Part shown: in pieces, positions 1-10,450 of the stretch
How the letters are laid out: the number at the start of each line of letters is the position of its first letter
How positions within the stretch are numbered: position 1 is the first letter of the stretch
Assembly: GCF_024139115.2 (NCBI RefSeq)
Contig: NC_085139.1
Coordinates: 250,824,067-250,888,066 of the forward strand
Direction of reading: 5' to 3'
Source: Armigeres subalbatus
Lineage: Eukaryota; Arthropoda; Insecta; Diptera; Culicidae
DNA length: 64,000 nucleotides
Notes under the pieces: generated by a model
What the model was told of the DNA's origin: nothing
The model's input: the letters and a program-made list of their open reading frames with translations, nothing else
The model's database searches: none
Translations under genes and position numbers: made by a program

Positions 1-883
1 ATTCGGATTTTAGCGTTGTCATAAAGTTTTAAGCACGATGGTGAAGTTGTCCGCAACATTTACGAATCAACACATTCTAAAAATCTTCGACATCATTGTA
101 ACATCCGACTCCGTTTCGGACCCCAACCAACCGACACCAACCATCCCAGGAGAGGAGACCAAAGTGACAAACGGGCCCGGCAGCAAAAGCCATCACCACA
201 AGCGCAAACAGTCGCTCAGTTGCATTGGTGCCACCCAGAAAGGTTCGTTCTCGAGAAGAAGATTATCACGCGCTGCTACAAGGAGGTGTTTGGCTGCTTT
301 ATCGCTTTCAGGAACTGGTGGCGCATTATTGAAGTAACATGTAATATGCACTAACGGAGTTGGCTTGTAAATAGCAACTAACGGGATTGTAGTTAAAGGT
401 TGTTTGGAAGGAACACTAACATTTGGGGCGGAGGGGTGTTGGTTCTAAAATTTGTCATTTGTTATGAAGCAAGACCAAGGTTATCATGCTCGTTGTTCCT
501 GGATAATACACTTCATAGTTGAGGACGTTTTATTAACCTTCAAACATTAAAACTGTTATACAAGATAATGAAAGGGTTAACAGTTGTTACGGTGATGGAA
601 GTAGTGATTTTAACTGTGATAAGTGACAACAATCTCCATGTTCTCCTATTAATGTAAAAAATTTACAGATGCTACGTAGAACAGAATAGAAACATGTGAT
701 ATGGATTGGGCTTCAAGAGTTACTAACAGAAATCACAATCACGGTTGTGTCCACATTTGATAGTTTGCTACAGCACCCACACATTTAACACACTTGATTA
801 ATCCTACTAACATTTATTATTGATAAATTATGTTTACCAAACCTTCTGATCTAATTTTTAATTCCCAATTCCACCCACAACAG
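1..883 (+). other. Upstream segment with a possible but unresolved coding exon (about 165-340)
   Basis: Most of this stretch is AT-rich and shows no feature. Between about 165 and 340 the base composition looks coding. An open frame from 38 to 337 reads through a basic stretch with SKSHHHKRKQSLS. A second frame over the same bases reads FVLEKKIITRCYKEVFGCF and continues to a stop near 352. An AG dinucleotide at 149-150 could be an acceptor. I cannot decide between the frames, nor show that either joins the PH-domain exon at 884. It may be an upstream exon of INPP4 or of another gene, or chance. Confidence 0.2.
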
Positions 884-1042
884 TAAGTCTCGAAAAGTGG
901 TGCCGACTGCGGGGCAACCTGCTGTTCTACTTCAAAACTAGCGACCAGTTTTCGGAACCGCAGGGTTGTATCGTGCTGGAAAAGTATCGCTGCGCCAAGC
1001 AGGGCGACCAGAAGGAGTACGACGGTTACGTGTTCTATCTGG
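884..1042 (+). CDS. INPP4: INPP4-family phosphatase, visible exon 1 (PH domain, first half)
   Basis: The exon reads SLEKWCRLRGNLLFYFK and then a stretch ending in DGYVFYL. This is the first half of a pleckstrin homology domain, a fold that usually binds phosphoinositides or protein partners at membranes. The acceptor is CAG at 881-883, leaving two bases that complete a codon; an AG at 887-888 is an alternative. The donor is GTGAGT at 1043 and splits a Glu codon that the next exon completes. Vertebrate INPP4A as I know it begins with the C2 domain, so an N-terminal PH domain is a difference worth noting. The start codon is not visible in the window. Confidence 0.8.
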
Positions 1043-1108
1043 GTGAGTGATGGCATGGTTCTTCCCATTTCCGCAATTCCCCACTAATGTGACATTGTAT
1101 CGCTTTAG

Positions 1109-1297
1109 AATTCGAGGACGGGCTGCGGCAGCGCTTCGCCACCAACACCGAACAGGAGCGGCTCGAATGGATGCAGGCCATCGGGCTGGCCGGGTACGAT
1201 GTCAAGCGGGCCCAGCTCAAGTACCTGCGGGAGCAGATCGACAAGAAGCGCGGCATGATCCACGACGTGGACGTGGACATGCTGCGGCTGCAGACCG
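1109..1297 (+). CDS. INPP4: INPP4-family phosphatase, visible exon 2 (PH domain, second half)
   Basis: After a 66-base intron (GTGAGT to TTTAG) the frame reads EFEDGLRQRFATNTEQERLE and then WMQAIGLAGYD. The tryptophan in the last helix is the hallmark of PH domains. A charged helical linker (LKYLREQIDKKRG) follows. The donor is GTAAAG at 1298, leaving one G of a split codon (phase 1). That phase fits the acceptor at 7767, which supplies AG to make Glu. The following intron is about 6.5 kb and contains the 24-base minisatellite. Confidence 0.85.
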
Positions 1298-1678
1298 GTA
1301 AAGAGATAGGTGATTTGATACGATTTTGATTTGGGACGCGGTGGGAGTGGGATCACACGGACGACGATTAGAAGAAGGTTGATGATGTTGGTGCTGAAAG
1401 GAATGTGCGCAGATTTCGTAATATAGGTACTTGTAATCGCTTTTTACGACACATAGCTCGGCATGGAATACGATTGTACTCTGATTAAGATTCAAATTCG
1501 AGTTTCACATAACGAAGACTTTGATCCAAGACACAAAACGTAAGTAAAATCCGATTAGAAGTGAGTCTGATGCGGTCAAAAGATATTTTCAAGTAATTTA
1601 TTTTAAAGTTCGGAAAATGGGCAAAATCATCCTTTTTTTTTAATTGCTCTAGATGACGCGCTGTGCTTCTTGAGACTT
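1298..1678 (+). other. Intron 2, unique leading part
   Basis: AT-rich intronic sequence with no recognisable exon, repeat or RNA gene. It ends in a T run (1632-1640) shortly before the minisatellite begins. Confidence 0.5.
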
Positions 1679-4480
1679 ACTCAGGGAATTCCTCCAGAAG
1701 TTCCTTCGGGAGTTTCTCCGGGAATTCCTCCGGAAGTTCCTCCGGAAGTTCCTCCGGAAGTTCCTCCGGGAATTCCTCCGGAAGTTCCTCCGGGAATTCC
1801 TCCGGAAGTTCCTCCGGGAATTCCTCCGGAAGTTCCTCCGGGAATTCCTCCGGAAGTTCCTCCGGGAATTCCTCCGGAAGATCCTCCGGGAATTCCTCCG
1901 GAAGATCCTCCGGGAATTCCTCCGGAAGATCCTCCGGGAATTCCTCCGGAAGTTCCTCCGGGAATTCCTCCGGAAGTTCCTCCGGGAATTCCTCCGGAAG
2001 TTCCTCCGGGAATTCCTCCGGAAGTTCCTCCGGGAATTCCTCCGGAAGTTCCTCCGGGAATTCCTGGAAGTTCCTCCGGAAGTTCCTCCGGGAATTCCTC
2101 CGGAAGTTCCTCGGGAATTCCTCCGGAAGTTCCTCCGGGAATTCCTCCGGAAGTTCCTCCGGAATTCCTCCGGAAGTTCCTCCGGGAATTCCTCCGGAAG
2201 TTCCTCCGGGAATTCCTCCGGAAGTTCCTCCTGGAATTCCTACGGAAGTTCCTCCGGGAATTCCTCCGGAAGTTCCTCCGGGAATTCCTCCGGAAGTTCC
2301 TCCGGGAATTCCTCCGGAAGTTCCTCCTTGAAGTCCTCCGGAAGTTCCTCCGGGAATTCCTCCGGAAGTTCCTCCGGGAATTCCTCCGGAAGTTCCTCCG
2401 GGAATTCCTCCGGAAGTTCCTCCGGGAATTCCTCCGGAAGTTCCTCCGGGAATTCCTCCGGAAGTTCCTCCGGGAATTCCTCCGGAAGTTCCTCGGGAAT
2501 TCCTCCGGAAGTTCCTCCGGGAATTCCTCCGGAAGTTCCTCCGGGAATTCCTCCGGAAGTTCCTCCAGGAATTCCTCCGGAAGTTCCTCCGGGAATTCCT
2601 CCGGAAGTTCCTCCGGGAATTCCTCCGGAAGTTCCTCCGGGAATTCCTCCGGAAGTTCCTCCGGGAATTCCTCCGGAAGTTCCTCCGAATTCCTCCGGAA
2701 GTTCCTCAGGAATTCCTCCGGAAGTTCCTCCGGAATTCCTCCGGAAGTTCCTCCGAATTCCTCCGGAAGTTCCTCCGGGAATTCCTCCGGAAGTTCCTCG
2801 AATTCCTCCGGAAGTTCCTCCGGGAATTCCTCGGAAGTTCCTCCGGGAATTCCTCCGGAAGTTCCTCCGGGAATTCCTCCGGAAGTTCCTCCGAATTCCT
2901 CCGGAAGTTCCTCAGGAATTCCTCCGGCAGTTCCTCCGGGAATTCCTCCGGAAGTTCCTCCGGGAATTCCTCCGGAAGTTCCTCCGAAAGTTCCTCCGGG
3001 AATTCCTCCGGAAGTTCCTCCGGGAATTCCTCCGGAAGTTCCTCCGGGAATTCCTCCGGAAGTTCCTCCGGGAATTCCTCCGGAAGTTCCTCCAGGAATT
3101 CCTCCGGAAGTTCCTCCGGAAATTCCTCCGGAAGTTCCTCCGGGAATTCCTCCGGAAGTTCCTCCGGGAATTCCTCCGGAAGTTCCTCCGGGAATTCCTC
3201 CGGAAGTTCCTCCGGGAATTCCTCCGGAAGTTCCTCCGGGAATTCCTCCGGAAGTTCCTCCGGAATTCCTCCGGAGGTTCCTCCCGGAATTCCTCCGGAA
3301 GTTCCTCCGGGAATTCCTCCGGAAGTTCCTCCGGGAATTCCTCCGGAAGTTCCTCCGGGAATTCCTCCGGAAGTTCCTCCGGGAATTCCTCCGGAAGTTC
3401 CTCCGGGAATTCCTCCGGAAGTTCCTCCGGGAATTCCTCCGGAAGTTCCTCAGGGAATTCCTCGGAAGTTCCTCCGAATTCCTCCGGAAGTTCCTCCGGG
3501 AATTCCTCGGAAGTTCCTCCGAATTCCTCCGGAAGTTCCTCCGGGAATTCCTCCGGAAGTTCCTCCGGAATTCCTCCGGAAGTTCCTCCGGGAATTCCTC
3601 CGGAAGTTCCTCCGGGAATTCCTCCGGAAGTTCCTCCGGGAATTCCTCCGGAAGTTCCTCCGGGAATTCCTCCGGAAGTTCCTCCGGGAATTCCTCCGGA
3701 AGTTCCTCCGGGAATTCCTCCGGGAATTCCTCCGGAAGTTCCTCGGGGAATTCCTCCGGAATTCCTCCGGAAGTTCCTCCGGGAATTCCTCCGGAAGTTC
3801 CTCCGGGAATTCATCCGGGAATTCCTCCGGAAGTTCATCCGGGAATTCTTCCGGGAATTCCTCCGGAAGTTCCTCCGGGAATTCCTCCGGAAGTTCCTCC
3901 GGGAATTCCTCCGGAAGTTCCTCCGGGAATTCCTCCGCAAGTTCCTCCGGGAATTCCTCCGGAAGTTCCTCCGGGATTCCTCCGGAAGTTCCTCCGGGAA
4001 TTCCTCCGGAAGTTCCTCCGGGAATTCCTCCGGAAGTTCCTCCGAATTCCTCCGGAAGTTCCTCCGGGAATTCCTCGGAAGTTCCTCCGGGAATTCCTCC
4101 GGAAGTTCCTCCGGAATTCCTCGGAAGTTCCTCCGGGAATTCCTCCGGAAGTTCCTCCGGAATTCCTCCGGAAGTTCCTCCTGGCATTCCTCCCGAAGTT
4201 CCTCCGGTTATTCCTCCGGAAGGTCCTCCGGGCATTCCTCCGGTAGTTCCTCCGGGAATTCCTCCGGAAGTTCCTCCGGGAATTCCTCCGGAAGTTCCTC
4301 CGGGAATTCCTCCGGAAGTTTCTCCGGGAATTCCTCCGGAAGTTCCTCCGGTTCCTCTTCAAGAAGTCCTCTGGAAGTTCCTTCAGCAATTCCTCTGAAA
4401 GATCTATTATGAATTCCTCCGGAAGTTTCTTAAGGAATTCCTCCGGAAGTTACTGCAGGAATTTCTCCAGAAATTATTTT
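1679..4480 (+). repeat. 24-base GGAATTCC/CCGGAAGT minisatellite, core array
   Basis: About 2.8 kb of nearly perfect tandem repeat. The unit is two 12-base halves, GGGAATTCCTCC and GGAAGTTCCTCC, with occasional units missing one or three bases. The period is a multiple of three and the unit holds no stop codon, so several frames stay open for hundreds of codons and give simple patterns (GIPPEVPP, NSSGSSSG, EFLRKFLR). These are not genes. Each unit holds an EcoRI site (GAATTC) and usually a TCCGGA palindrome. By length the array has of the order of 100 units. Near the 3' edge (4190-4480) the units diverge. Confidence 0.97.
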
Positions 4481-5395
4481 ACGGATTCCTTTGAAAGTTC
4501 CTTCAAGAGTTCATTCGGAAGTTCAAGTTAAGGAATTGCCCCTGAAATTCCTTAAGGAATTTCTCCTGAAATTCCTCCAGGAATTCCTCCGGAAGTTCCT
4601 TCAAGAATTCTTTCGGAAGTTCTTTCAAGAATACCTCCAGAAGTTCGTTCAGCAATTCCCTTGGAAGATCCTTCAGAAATTTCTTCGGTAGATCCTTCAG
4701 GAATTCCTCCGGAAGTTTCTTCAGCAATTCCTCCGAAAGATCCTTCAGGAATTCCCCCAGAAGTTCTTTAAGGAATTTATCTGGAAGTTACTTAAGGAAT
4801 TCCTCCGGATGTTACCTTAGGAATTTCTTCGGAAGTTCTTTCAATAATTCCTCAGGAAGTTTCTTCAGGAATTGCTCGGAAGTTCCTTTAGAAATTCCTC
4901 CGGAAGTTCTTTCAGGATCTCCTCCAGAACTATTTTCAGGAATTTCTCCGGATGTTCCTTCAGAAATTCCTCCTGGAGTTCATTCAGGAATTCCTCTGAA
5001 AGTTCCTTCAGCAGTTCCTCTGAAAGTTCCTTAAGAAGTTCCTTTAGCAACTACTCCGGAAGCTCCTTCAGGAATTCCTCTAGAAGCTCTTTCAGGAACT
5101 CCGGAAGTTTCTTCAGGAATTCGTCCAGAAGTTCCTTCAGGAATTCCTTCGGAACTTACCTCCAGAAGTTCCTTCAGAAATTCTTTCGGAAGTATCTTCA
5201 GGAATACCTCCGACAATTCCTGCAAGAATACCTCCGGAAGTTTGTTCAGCATTTCCTTAGGAAGATCCTTCAGGAATTCACCCGGAAGTTCATTAAGGAA
5301 TTCCTCTGGAAGTTACTTTTGGGATTCCTTCAGAAGTCCTCTGGAAGTTCCTTCAGCAATTCCTCTGAAAGATCTATTATGAATTCCTCCGAAAG
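4481..5395 (+). repeat. Degenerate flank of the 24-base minisatellite, same orientation
   Basis: The same GGAATTCC and GGAAGTTCC words continue, but almost every unit carries substitutions such as CTTCAGGAATTCCTCCGG. A 60-base block at 4362-4421 recurs identically at 5332-5391, 970 bases away, so the decayed part was enlarged by a segmental tandem duplication. The EFLRKFLQEFLRK-like open frames here are again by-products of the period. Confidence 0.9.
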
Positions 5396-5850
5396 AACTT
5401 CCGGTGGTATTCTTAAAGGAACTGTCGGAGGTATTCCTGAAGATATTTCCGAAAGAAATTCTGAAGGAACTTCTGGAGGATTTCTTGAAGGAATTTTTGG
5501 AACGATTACTGAAGGAATTTCCGGAGGTATTACCGAAAGAAGTTCCGAAGAAAGTTCCGAAGGAACTTCTGGATGAATTCCTGAAAAAACTTCCGGAGGA
5601 GTTCCTGAAAGAGCTTGTAGAGGAATTGCTGAAGGAACTTCCGGAGTAGTTGCTAAAGGAACTTCTGGAGGAATTGCTGAAGGAACTTCCAGAGGAACTG
5701 CTGAAGGAACTTCCAGAGGAATTCCTGAATGAACTCCAGGAGGAATTTCTGAAGGAACTTCCGGAGAAATTCCTGAAAGTATTTCCGGAGGAGTTTCTGA
5801 AAGAACTTTCGGAGGAATTTCTAAAGGAATTCCTGAAGCAACCTTTAAAC
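5396..5850 (-). repeat. Inverted arm of the 24-base minisatellite
   Basis: At about 5395 the repeat switches strand. On the plus strand the unit is now GGAACTTCCGGAGG and GGAATTCCTGAA, the reverse complement of the preceding unit. The arm is degenerate, about 450 bases long, and can pair with parts of the 4.4-5.4 kb segment. It fades out around 5850. Confidence 0.88.
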
Positions 5851-7736
5851 GAAATGATGCAGAAAATTCCGCACCGCTTCTTCCAATCACCAATGCTGGA
5901 ACGCCGTTACGCCGCCATCGCTAACTCAAAATTATTCATCACGCTGCCGCCAATCAAATTGCAATCGGCACACAGGTCTATCCCGGAATCGGTTCCGGGT
6001 GCTCGAAATCAAAATTATATTAGAGGCAAACCTATGATTGTTTTTTTTCTCGATCTGATTTCGGAAAGTTGAAATGTGTGTACAACTAACAGGTTTGGTA
6101 CCGAACTTCAATTTATGAAATAAACTTCAAAACCGCTTCCTTCGACTTCCGCATTTTCCCGGAAGTGGCCAGAAGTAGAATTAAGATCTAAAAAATGTTA
6201 TCCTACATTTTTGTCATGGTGAATCATGAAGTTTGATATGTCGCATGCTATGTTCTTTTCAAAAACCGAATTCAAGTCTTCCACAGGGTCTCCGGAATTG
6301 GTTCAAGGTGTCCCGGGATGTTTGAAACAACTGGATCGAAAGGATCAAAGTTGATAGTAGAAATCTAAAATTGTTTTCAATATAACTTTTGGCAAAAAAT
6401 GCCGATAATTGATATGCCTCATGATACATTTGGAAGTATTCTGATATATGTCCCCAGTTCCATTGTTGCCATAATTCTTCCAAATTCGTTCAGAAGCATC
6501 GCAAATAAGTTTTCTTTACGATATAGGTATAAAAAGCTGATATTGGTACGAATAAAAAACACAAAAGGTGATAAAAGTCAAAAATGTCTTAAATGGCCAC
6601 CCCACTGGGATTCCGTATAAATCCGGAACCGGTGGACCGACACGTTCAATCGATCGTTCCTCTGAAACTATGACAATTTCTGGTTCATATCTGAAAATTT
6701 CAAACAAATCGGTCAAAAATTTAATGAGCAAAAACATCTTCAAAATTTTGATGCGCAAAAGAGGTTGGGGATGCAAAAACAGTGTGCTGTTCCCTCCCCA
6801 CATGGCCAGTATTTGAGATGCCTAATACTATATGAATTCTCGTAGACAAAGAGCTCGTTATCGAGACCAGCTGCCAAGCTGTAGCGATGGAACTATGGAT
6901 GTAGTATGGCCCGATCTCTGATCGATTGCAAAGGCGCTAATCATACACCTAATAAAGATACACATCTAGGGATTCCAGGTTAGAGATCTTCGTTTTATAA
7001 GAGTGCAATATTGCCGCCGTGCATTTACAGTTGACCACTAAAAACCCTTCTGCTTCTGGTACGAGCTGATAGTCGTTACGATGGTGAAAGTTTATTTGAA
7101 GATGAAAATATAACTACAATTTGTATTTATTCTAATTTCTGATCTGTGAGACCAAATAAATTTGTTATTTCGATTGAATCAATTTGTCCCACTCTTTGCG
7201 ATTAGTAGGAGATCACGATCACGTGATCTCTGTAGTTCATCATTTCTAGTCAACCTAAATTATTATTGCCATTAAATGACGCATTGCATCGTCTCCTTCG
7301 TAACATTCTAATAACTTCGCATGCCGTGTCGCAACTGTGTCGTAAAAAGCGGTTTGAGTACATTTAGGGTAGATTTGTTACAAAGTACAAGCGGAAGATT
7401 AAAAAGCATTTAAATTCCCAGTCGCAATCGGGGACCAATGCATTTACTCGAGTGAAAGTTTTTTTTTCGCCTTAATTTATGATGTTTATTTTTCGTCACA
7501 ATAAAACCATACCATTGTCGTTATCAGTAAACTTATGTTGTGTTATTCTTCACCTTATCCCTGGTCGTAGCGATAGCGAATCCCGTTCCTTCAATTTTAC
7601 CCATTTACTCGAATTCCACCGTGACGGGGTTAGTCGGTTCTATTCTTTGAAATCTGCGCAATCTCAGCGGGCTCGCCCGTCATCAACCTTCATCGTTGTC
7701 GAGTCGATCCACGCCGATCGCACGCTCAGTCGCGCA
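5851..7736 (+). other. Intron 2, distal part with degenerate dispersed repeat words
   Basis: No exon recognised. Between about 6100 and 6830 there are diverged words such as CCGGAACCGG and AAGTTTGATATGTCGCATGC that look like an old dispersed repeat, but I cannot define its ends. From about 7450 the sequence becomes richer in G and C and the frame of the next exon is already open (from 7479). Confidence 0.4.
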
Positions 7737-7767
7737 ATGTCGCTCACGGTTATCGCTTCTCCCGTAG
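7737..7767 (+). promoter_or_regulatory. Possible alternative translation start upstream of the C2 exon
   Basis: An ATG at 7737 lies in frame with the C2 exon and would give a protein starting MSLTVIASPVELNEVP. Vertebrate INPP4 proteins start shortly before C2, so a PH-less isoform from an internal promoter is plausible. The pyrimidine-rich TTCTCCCGTAG ending at 7767 could instead be the acceptor used by the PH-containing transcript. No promoter motif was identified. Confidence 0.35.
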
Positions 7768-8351
7768 AGCTCAACGAAGTGCCCATCTGCGAGTCGGCCA
7801 TCTCGTGCGACAACCTTCTGTGCGATGGGAACGGAAAACCGCCGAATCCGTCGGTTGTGGTGCAGGTCACCTCCAACAACCGCGCTGCCAGCGGTTGGGT
7901 CAAATACGGTCGCACGGAAGTAATCGAGCGGAGCTCGAACCCTCAGTTCATCTGCACGATAACGTTCCGCGCCGGGGATGGTCTCAACGCCAAATCGCAA
8001 ATTCGTTTCACAGCGTATGACGTGCGGGAGAAGGTTACCCAAACGGCGGTGCCCATTGGGTGGGCAGAGGTGGCCCTCGGGGTTATAACGGACACCTCGC
8101 GGCTGAGGATACCCTTGAGAACGCAGAGCCCCTGCGGTGGGAATGCCGGTTTTATAACGATTGCAACGTGTGCGCCCGATTTGGAGAAGAAAACGTCGCG
8201 ATCGCCGGCTAAAGCCGGCATGGATCATCAACAGCATCAGCAGCAGCAGGCTATCGGGCATCGCCGGTCGCAATCGTTGCCGCCCAAGCTGGGTGTGAAA
8301 CTGTTCATACCGCCGCCCTCGAAGGTGGCGCTGGTGTTCACCAATCCTAGC
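7768..8351 (+). CDS. INPP4: INPP4-family phosphatase, exon 3 (C2 domain)
   Basis: The translated segment contains NPSVVVQVTSNNRA, YGRTEVIERSSNPQF and IRFTAYDVREKV. It then has a WAEVALG turn and closes with GGNAGFITIATCAP. These are the beta strands of the INPP4 C2 domain (compare human NSFVAVSV, TEIIEGTNNP and LSVYDVKD), which targets the enzyme to phosphoinositide membranes. A glutamine-rich and SRSP/RRSQSLP linker follows. The acceptor is TAG at 7765-7767 (AG completes a Glu codon) and the donor is GTAAGT at 8352, phase 0. RRSQSLP resembles a basophilic kinase or 14-3-3 site; that is inference. Confidence 0.9.
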
Positions 8352-9035
8352 GTAAGTACATTTGATGATTTATATGGGATGTTGGGTGCGGAATTTGTTT
8401 ACAAACTTTTAGAGGGACATTGAACTTTTTTTTTTCAATTTGTGCAATTGCACAATATGTGAAAGATTTAGCACGAACACATTTTGGTTTGCATTGCGCA
8501 CAAACAATACGTGGAAAAGAGTGCGTTCAGAGAATGAATTGAGGGAGCTCGGCTATGTGCCTGGTGAATTTTGGCTCATAGATTATAATCCCACTAAAGG
8601 AAGTGTTAACCCTCCATTGATTTATTTTTTAAATATATCTTTCACATGTTGTACAATTGCACAAATCAAGTTTTCAAACAAAGTAATAAATTTCCAATCC
8701 GACTAGTCAATAAACGGAAAGTAGGCAATTCTTTTGATTGAACGACAAATATAGTTTAAGCGAAGTAAATAGATGAGCGAAGATGAATATCAAATTACTA
8801 AATACATTTTGGAGATAAGGAGTTTAGTCATAAGAAACAATTGGATCGCACTATGATCAAATTTATTGGTTGTGTCGATCGTTATTCAAAATTAATCAAA
8901 AAACACGGGAGCATTTTAAGCGATTTCGTAAAAAATGAAAATATTCATTAGAAAATTATGTCAGAGCTTTTTAGTGGAATGATGCACTTGTCATTTGTCG
9001 TTATTTAATTTTATTCCTTCACTTTGGAACTTTAC
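8352..9035 (+). other. Intron 3, proximal part
   Basis: AT-rich sequence with no exon or RNA gene recognised. A short duplicated word, CAATTGCACAA, occurs near 8445 and again near 8655. Nothing else is supported. Confidence 0.4.
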
Positions 9036-9370
9036 AGATACGTATTTCGACTTAGTCAAGTACGAAACACTGAAGACGGCCTTACGTATTAGTAAAGTTA
9101 CAATCAAGTTGTGCAATTAATTGGGATAGTACTATCTTGTCTAGAGGCAATAAATTCCATGTAATTAGGTTCGAATTTTCCTTAATACAAGTTACCATAC
9201 AAACGCCAGCATTCATTTTTCATTTATTTAGCTTATATCTGAACAGATAACACTGAATCAACAATTTAATGCCACAATACACGGTATTTCGACCTCAAGA
9301 GACACGAGACACTGAAGACGGCCTTACTGTTGAGGTCGAAATACGTATCTGTCAAGGTACAATTAAGTGG
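9036..9370. repeat. Fold-back dispersed repeat, two fragments
   Basis: The word ACACTGAAGACGGCCTTAC occurs at 9067-9085 and again at 9309-9327. The second copy is bracketed by a 15-base perfect inverted repeat, GTATTTCGACCTCAA at 9284-9298 and TTGAGGTCGAAATAC at 9330-9344. This is the layout of a common mosquito fold-back element. The lead-in GAACAGATAACACTGAATCAACAATTT near 9241 recurs near 40814, so the family is represented twice more than 30 kb apart. Confidence 0.7.
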
Positions 9371-9473
9371 TGGAATTAAATGGGATTGAACAAACTCGTT
9401 TATGAGTTGTTCCGAAAACCAACGTGATTTTTTTTCCGAAATTTCGACCTTTTCATTCATTTATTTTAATTTA

Positions 9474-9626
9474 TTAAAGTCACTCCTGATGGAATCCAAT
9501 TTTCAAAGTCGCGTTTTCAAGGGCACACCATTCGATACGGAAGCAACGCACAATTGTTATTTTTATTTTTTAAGCTTTGCTGCGTCGCAGCAAGCGTGAA
9601 AAAATAAAAATGACAGTTAAGGGCAA
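9474..9626. mobile_element. Truncated copy of a TTAA-target MITE
   Basis: The left terminal words GTCACTCCTGATGGAATCC, then GGGCACACCATTCGATACGG, and the core GCTTTGCTGCGTCGCAGCA with ATAAAAATGACAGTT, match the intact element at 60504-60717. Here the right terminal inverted repeat is missing, so the copy is 3'-truncated. Confidence 0.7.
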
Positions 9627-9639
9627 AATCATTTTCAAG

Positions 9640-10350
9640 GACCACCCATTGATCCCGGAAGACCAGTAAGTGGTCATCTGGATGTTCCGGATCATCCAAA
9701 GAAGTTGCCAATTCCGATAATTCGTCTTACAAAGCTGCGACTTTTTAAAAATTGAGTGTTGTAGCCATGAGTAAGCAAAATCAATACAAGGACTCATTTA
9801 TTTCAGATGCCCACTAAGTGATTCTTCGTAAGCTTTGGAACATCCGGAGAAATGGTCTCATCGACTCCGGATTATTGGCCCTCCAGAAGTTTCAGAACAT
9901 CCGGAGTCGAAAATTGTGAAATTCCGTCCTAGAGAACCACGACTTCAAAGATCCATTATTGAAGCATTGTGAGGACAAATTCATTGCAAGGACAATAAAT
10001 TGAACCCGAATGGGCATCAAGTGGTCCTAGAAAGTTCCGGAGCACCCGGAGTAGTGACCAAATCGGAAATCGTTCTAGACTGCTGTAATATTTTATACAC
10101 CATTTTGCTCTAGTAACGTAAGAGCCAAATTCGACTAAGTGGTCGAGGAGCTCCGGAACATCCAGAGTAAAGGACAAATTTTGAAATTCATATTCAAAAA
10201 GTAGCGACTGGTTAACAAAACTACTTTTGTATCAAAATGAAAGCAACATCTTAGCAAAAACCATCCATTGACCCCAGCCACTAAGTGGTGAACATCTGGA
10301 AATGTAATCAATTCTAAAAATTCGCCCTTGAAAGTTGCGACTTTTTTTTA
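9640..10350. repeat. Diverged tandem repeat, period about 120-155 bases
   Basis: Successive units share AAGTGGTC (or AAGTGATT), a TTCCGGAACATCCGGAG-like stretch and a TTGCGACTTTTT-like stretch. Units begin near 9667, 9820, 10018, 10138 and 10282. Divergence between units is high, so this is an old array. No reading frame is preserved. Confidence 0.6.
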
Positions 10351-10450
10351 ACGTACTAGGAAACTGTGAGATTTAATAAATAAAATATTGAAATAGGAAC
10401 GAAGAAACTTATTAGACAAGCCAGTTTTTCCATCGAATGAGGGGGAGCAA

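Noticed and set aside
1663..4412. Very long open frames of 222 to 858 codons on both strands
   Set aside because: They follow from a stop-free 24-base unit whose period is a multiple of three. All show simple repeated peptides, switch pattern wherever a unit is one base shorter, and overlap each other in several frames.
1679..4480. Heat-shock element array (GAA/TTC blocks)
   Set aside because: The GAA and TTC triplets are spaced 0, 1 or 5 bases apart rather than the 2 bases needed for HSF sites.
1679..5850. CRISPR array
   Set aside because: Repeats are directly contiguous without spacers and the DNA is clearly from a metazoan.
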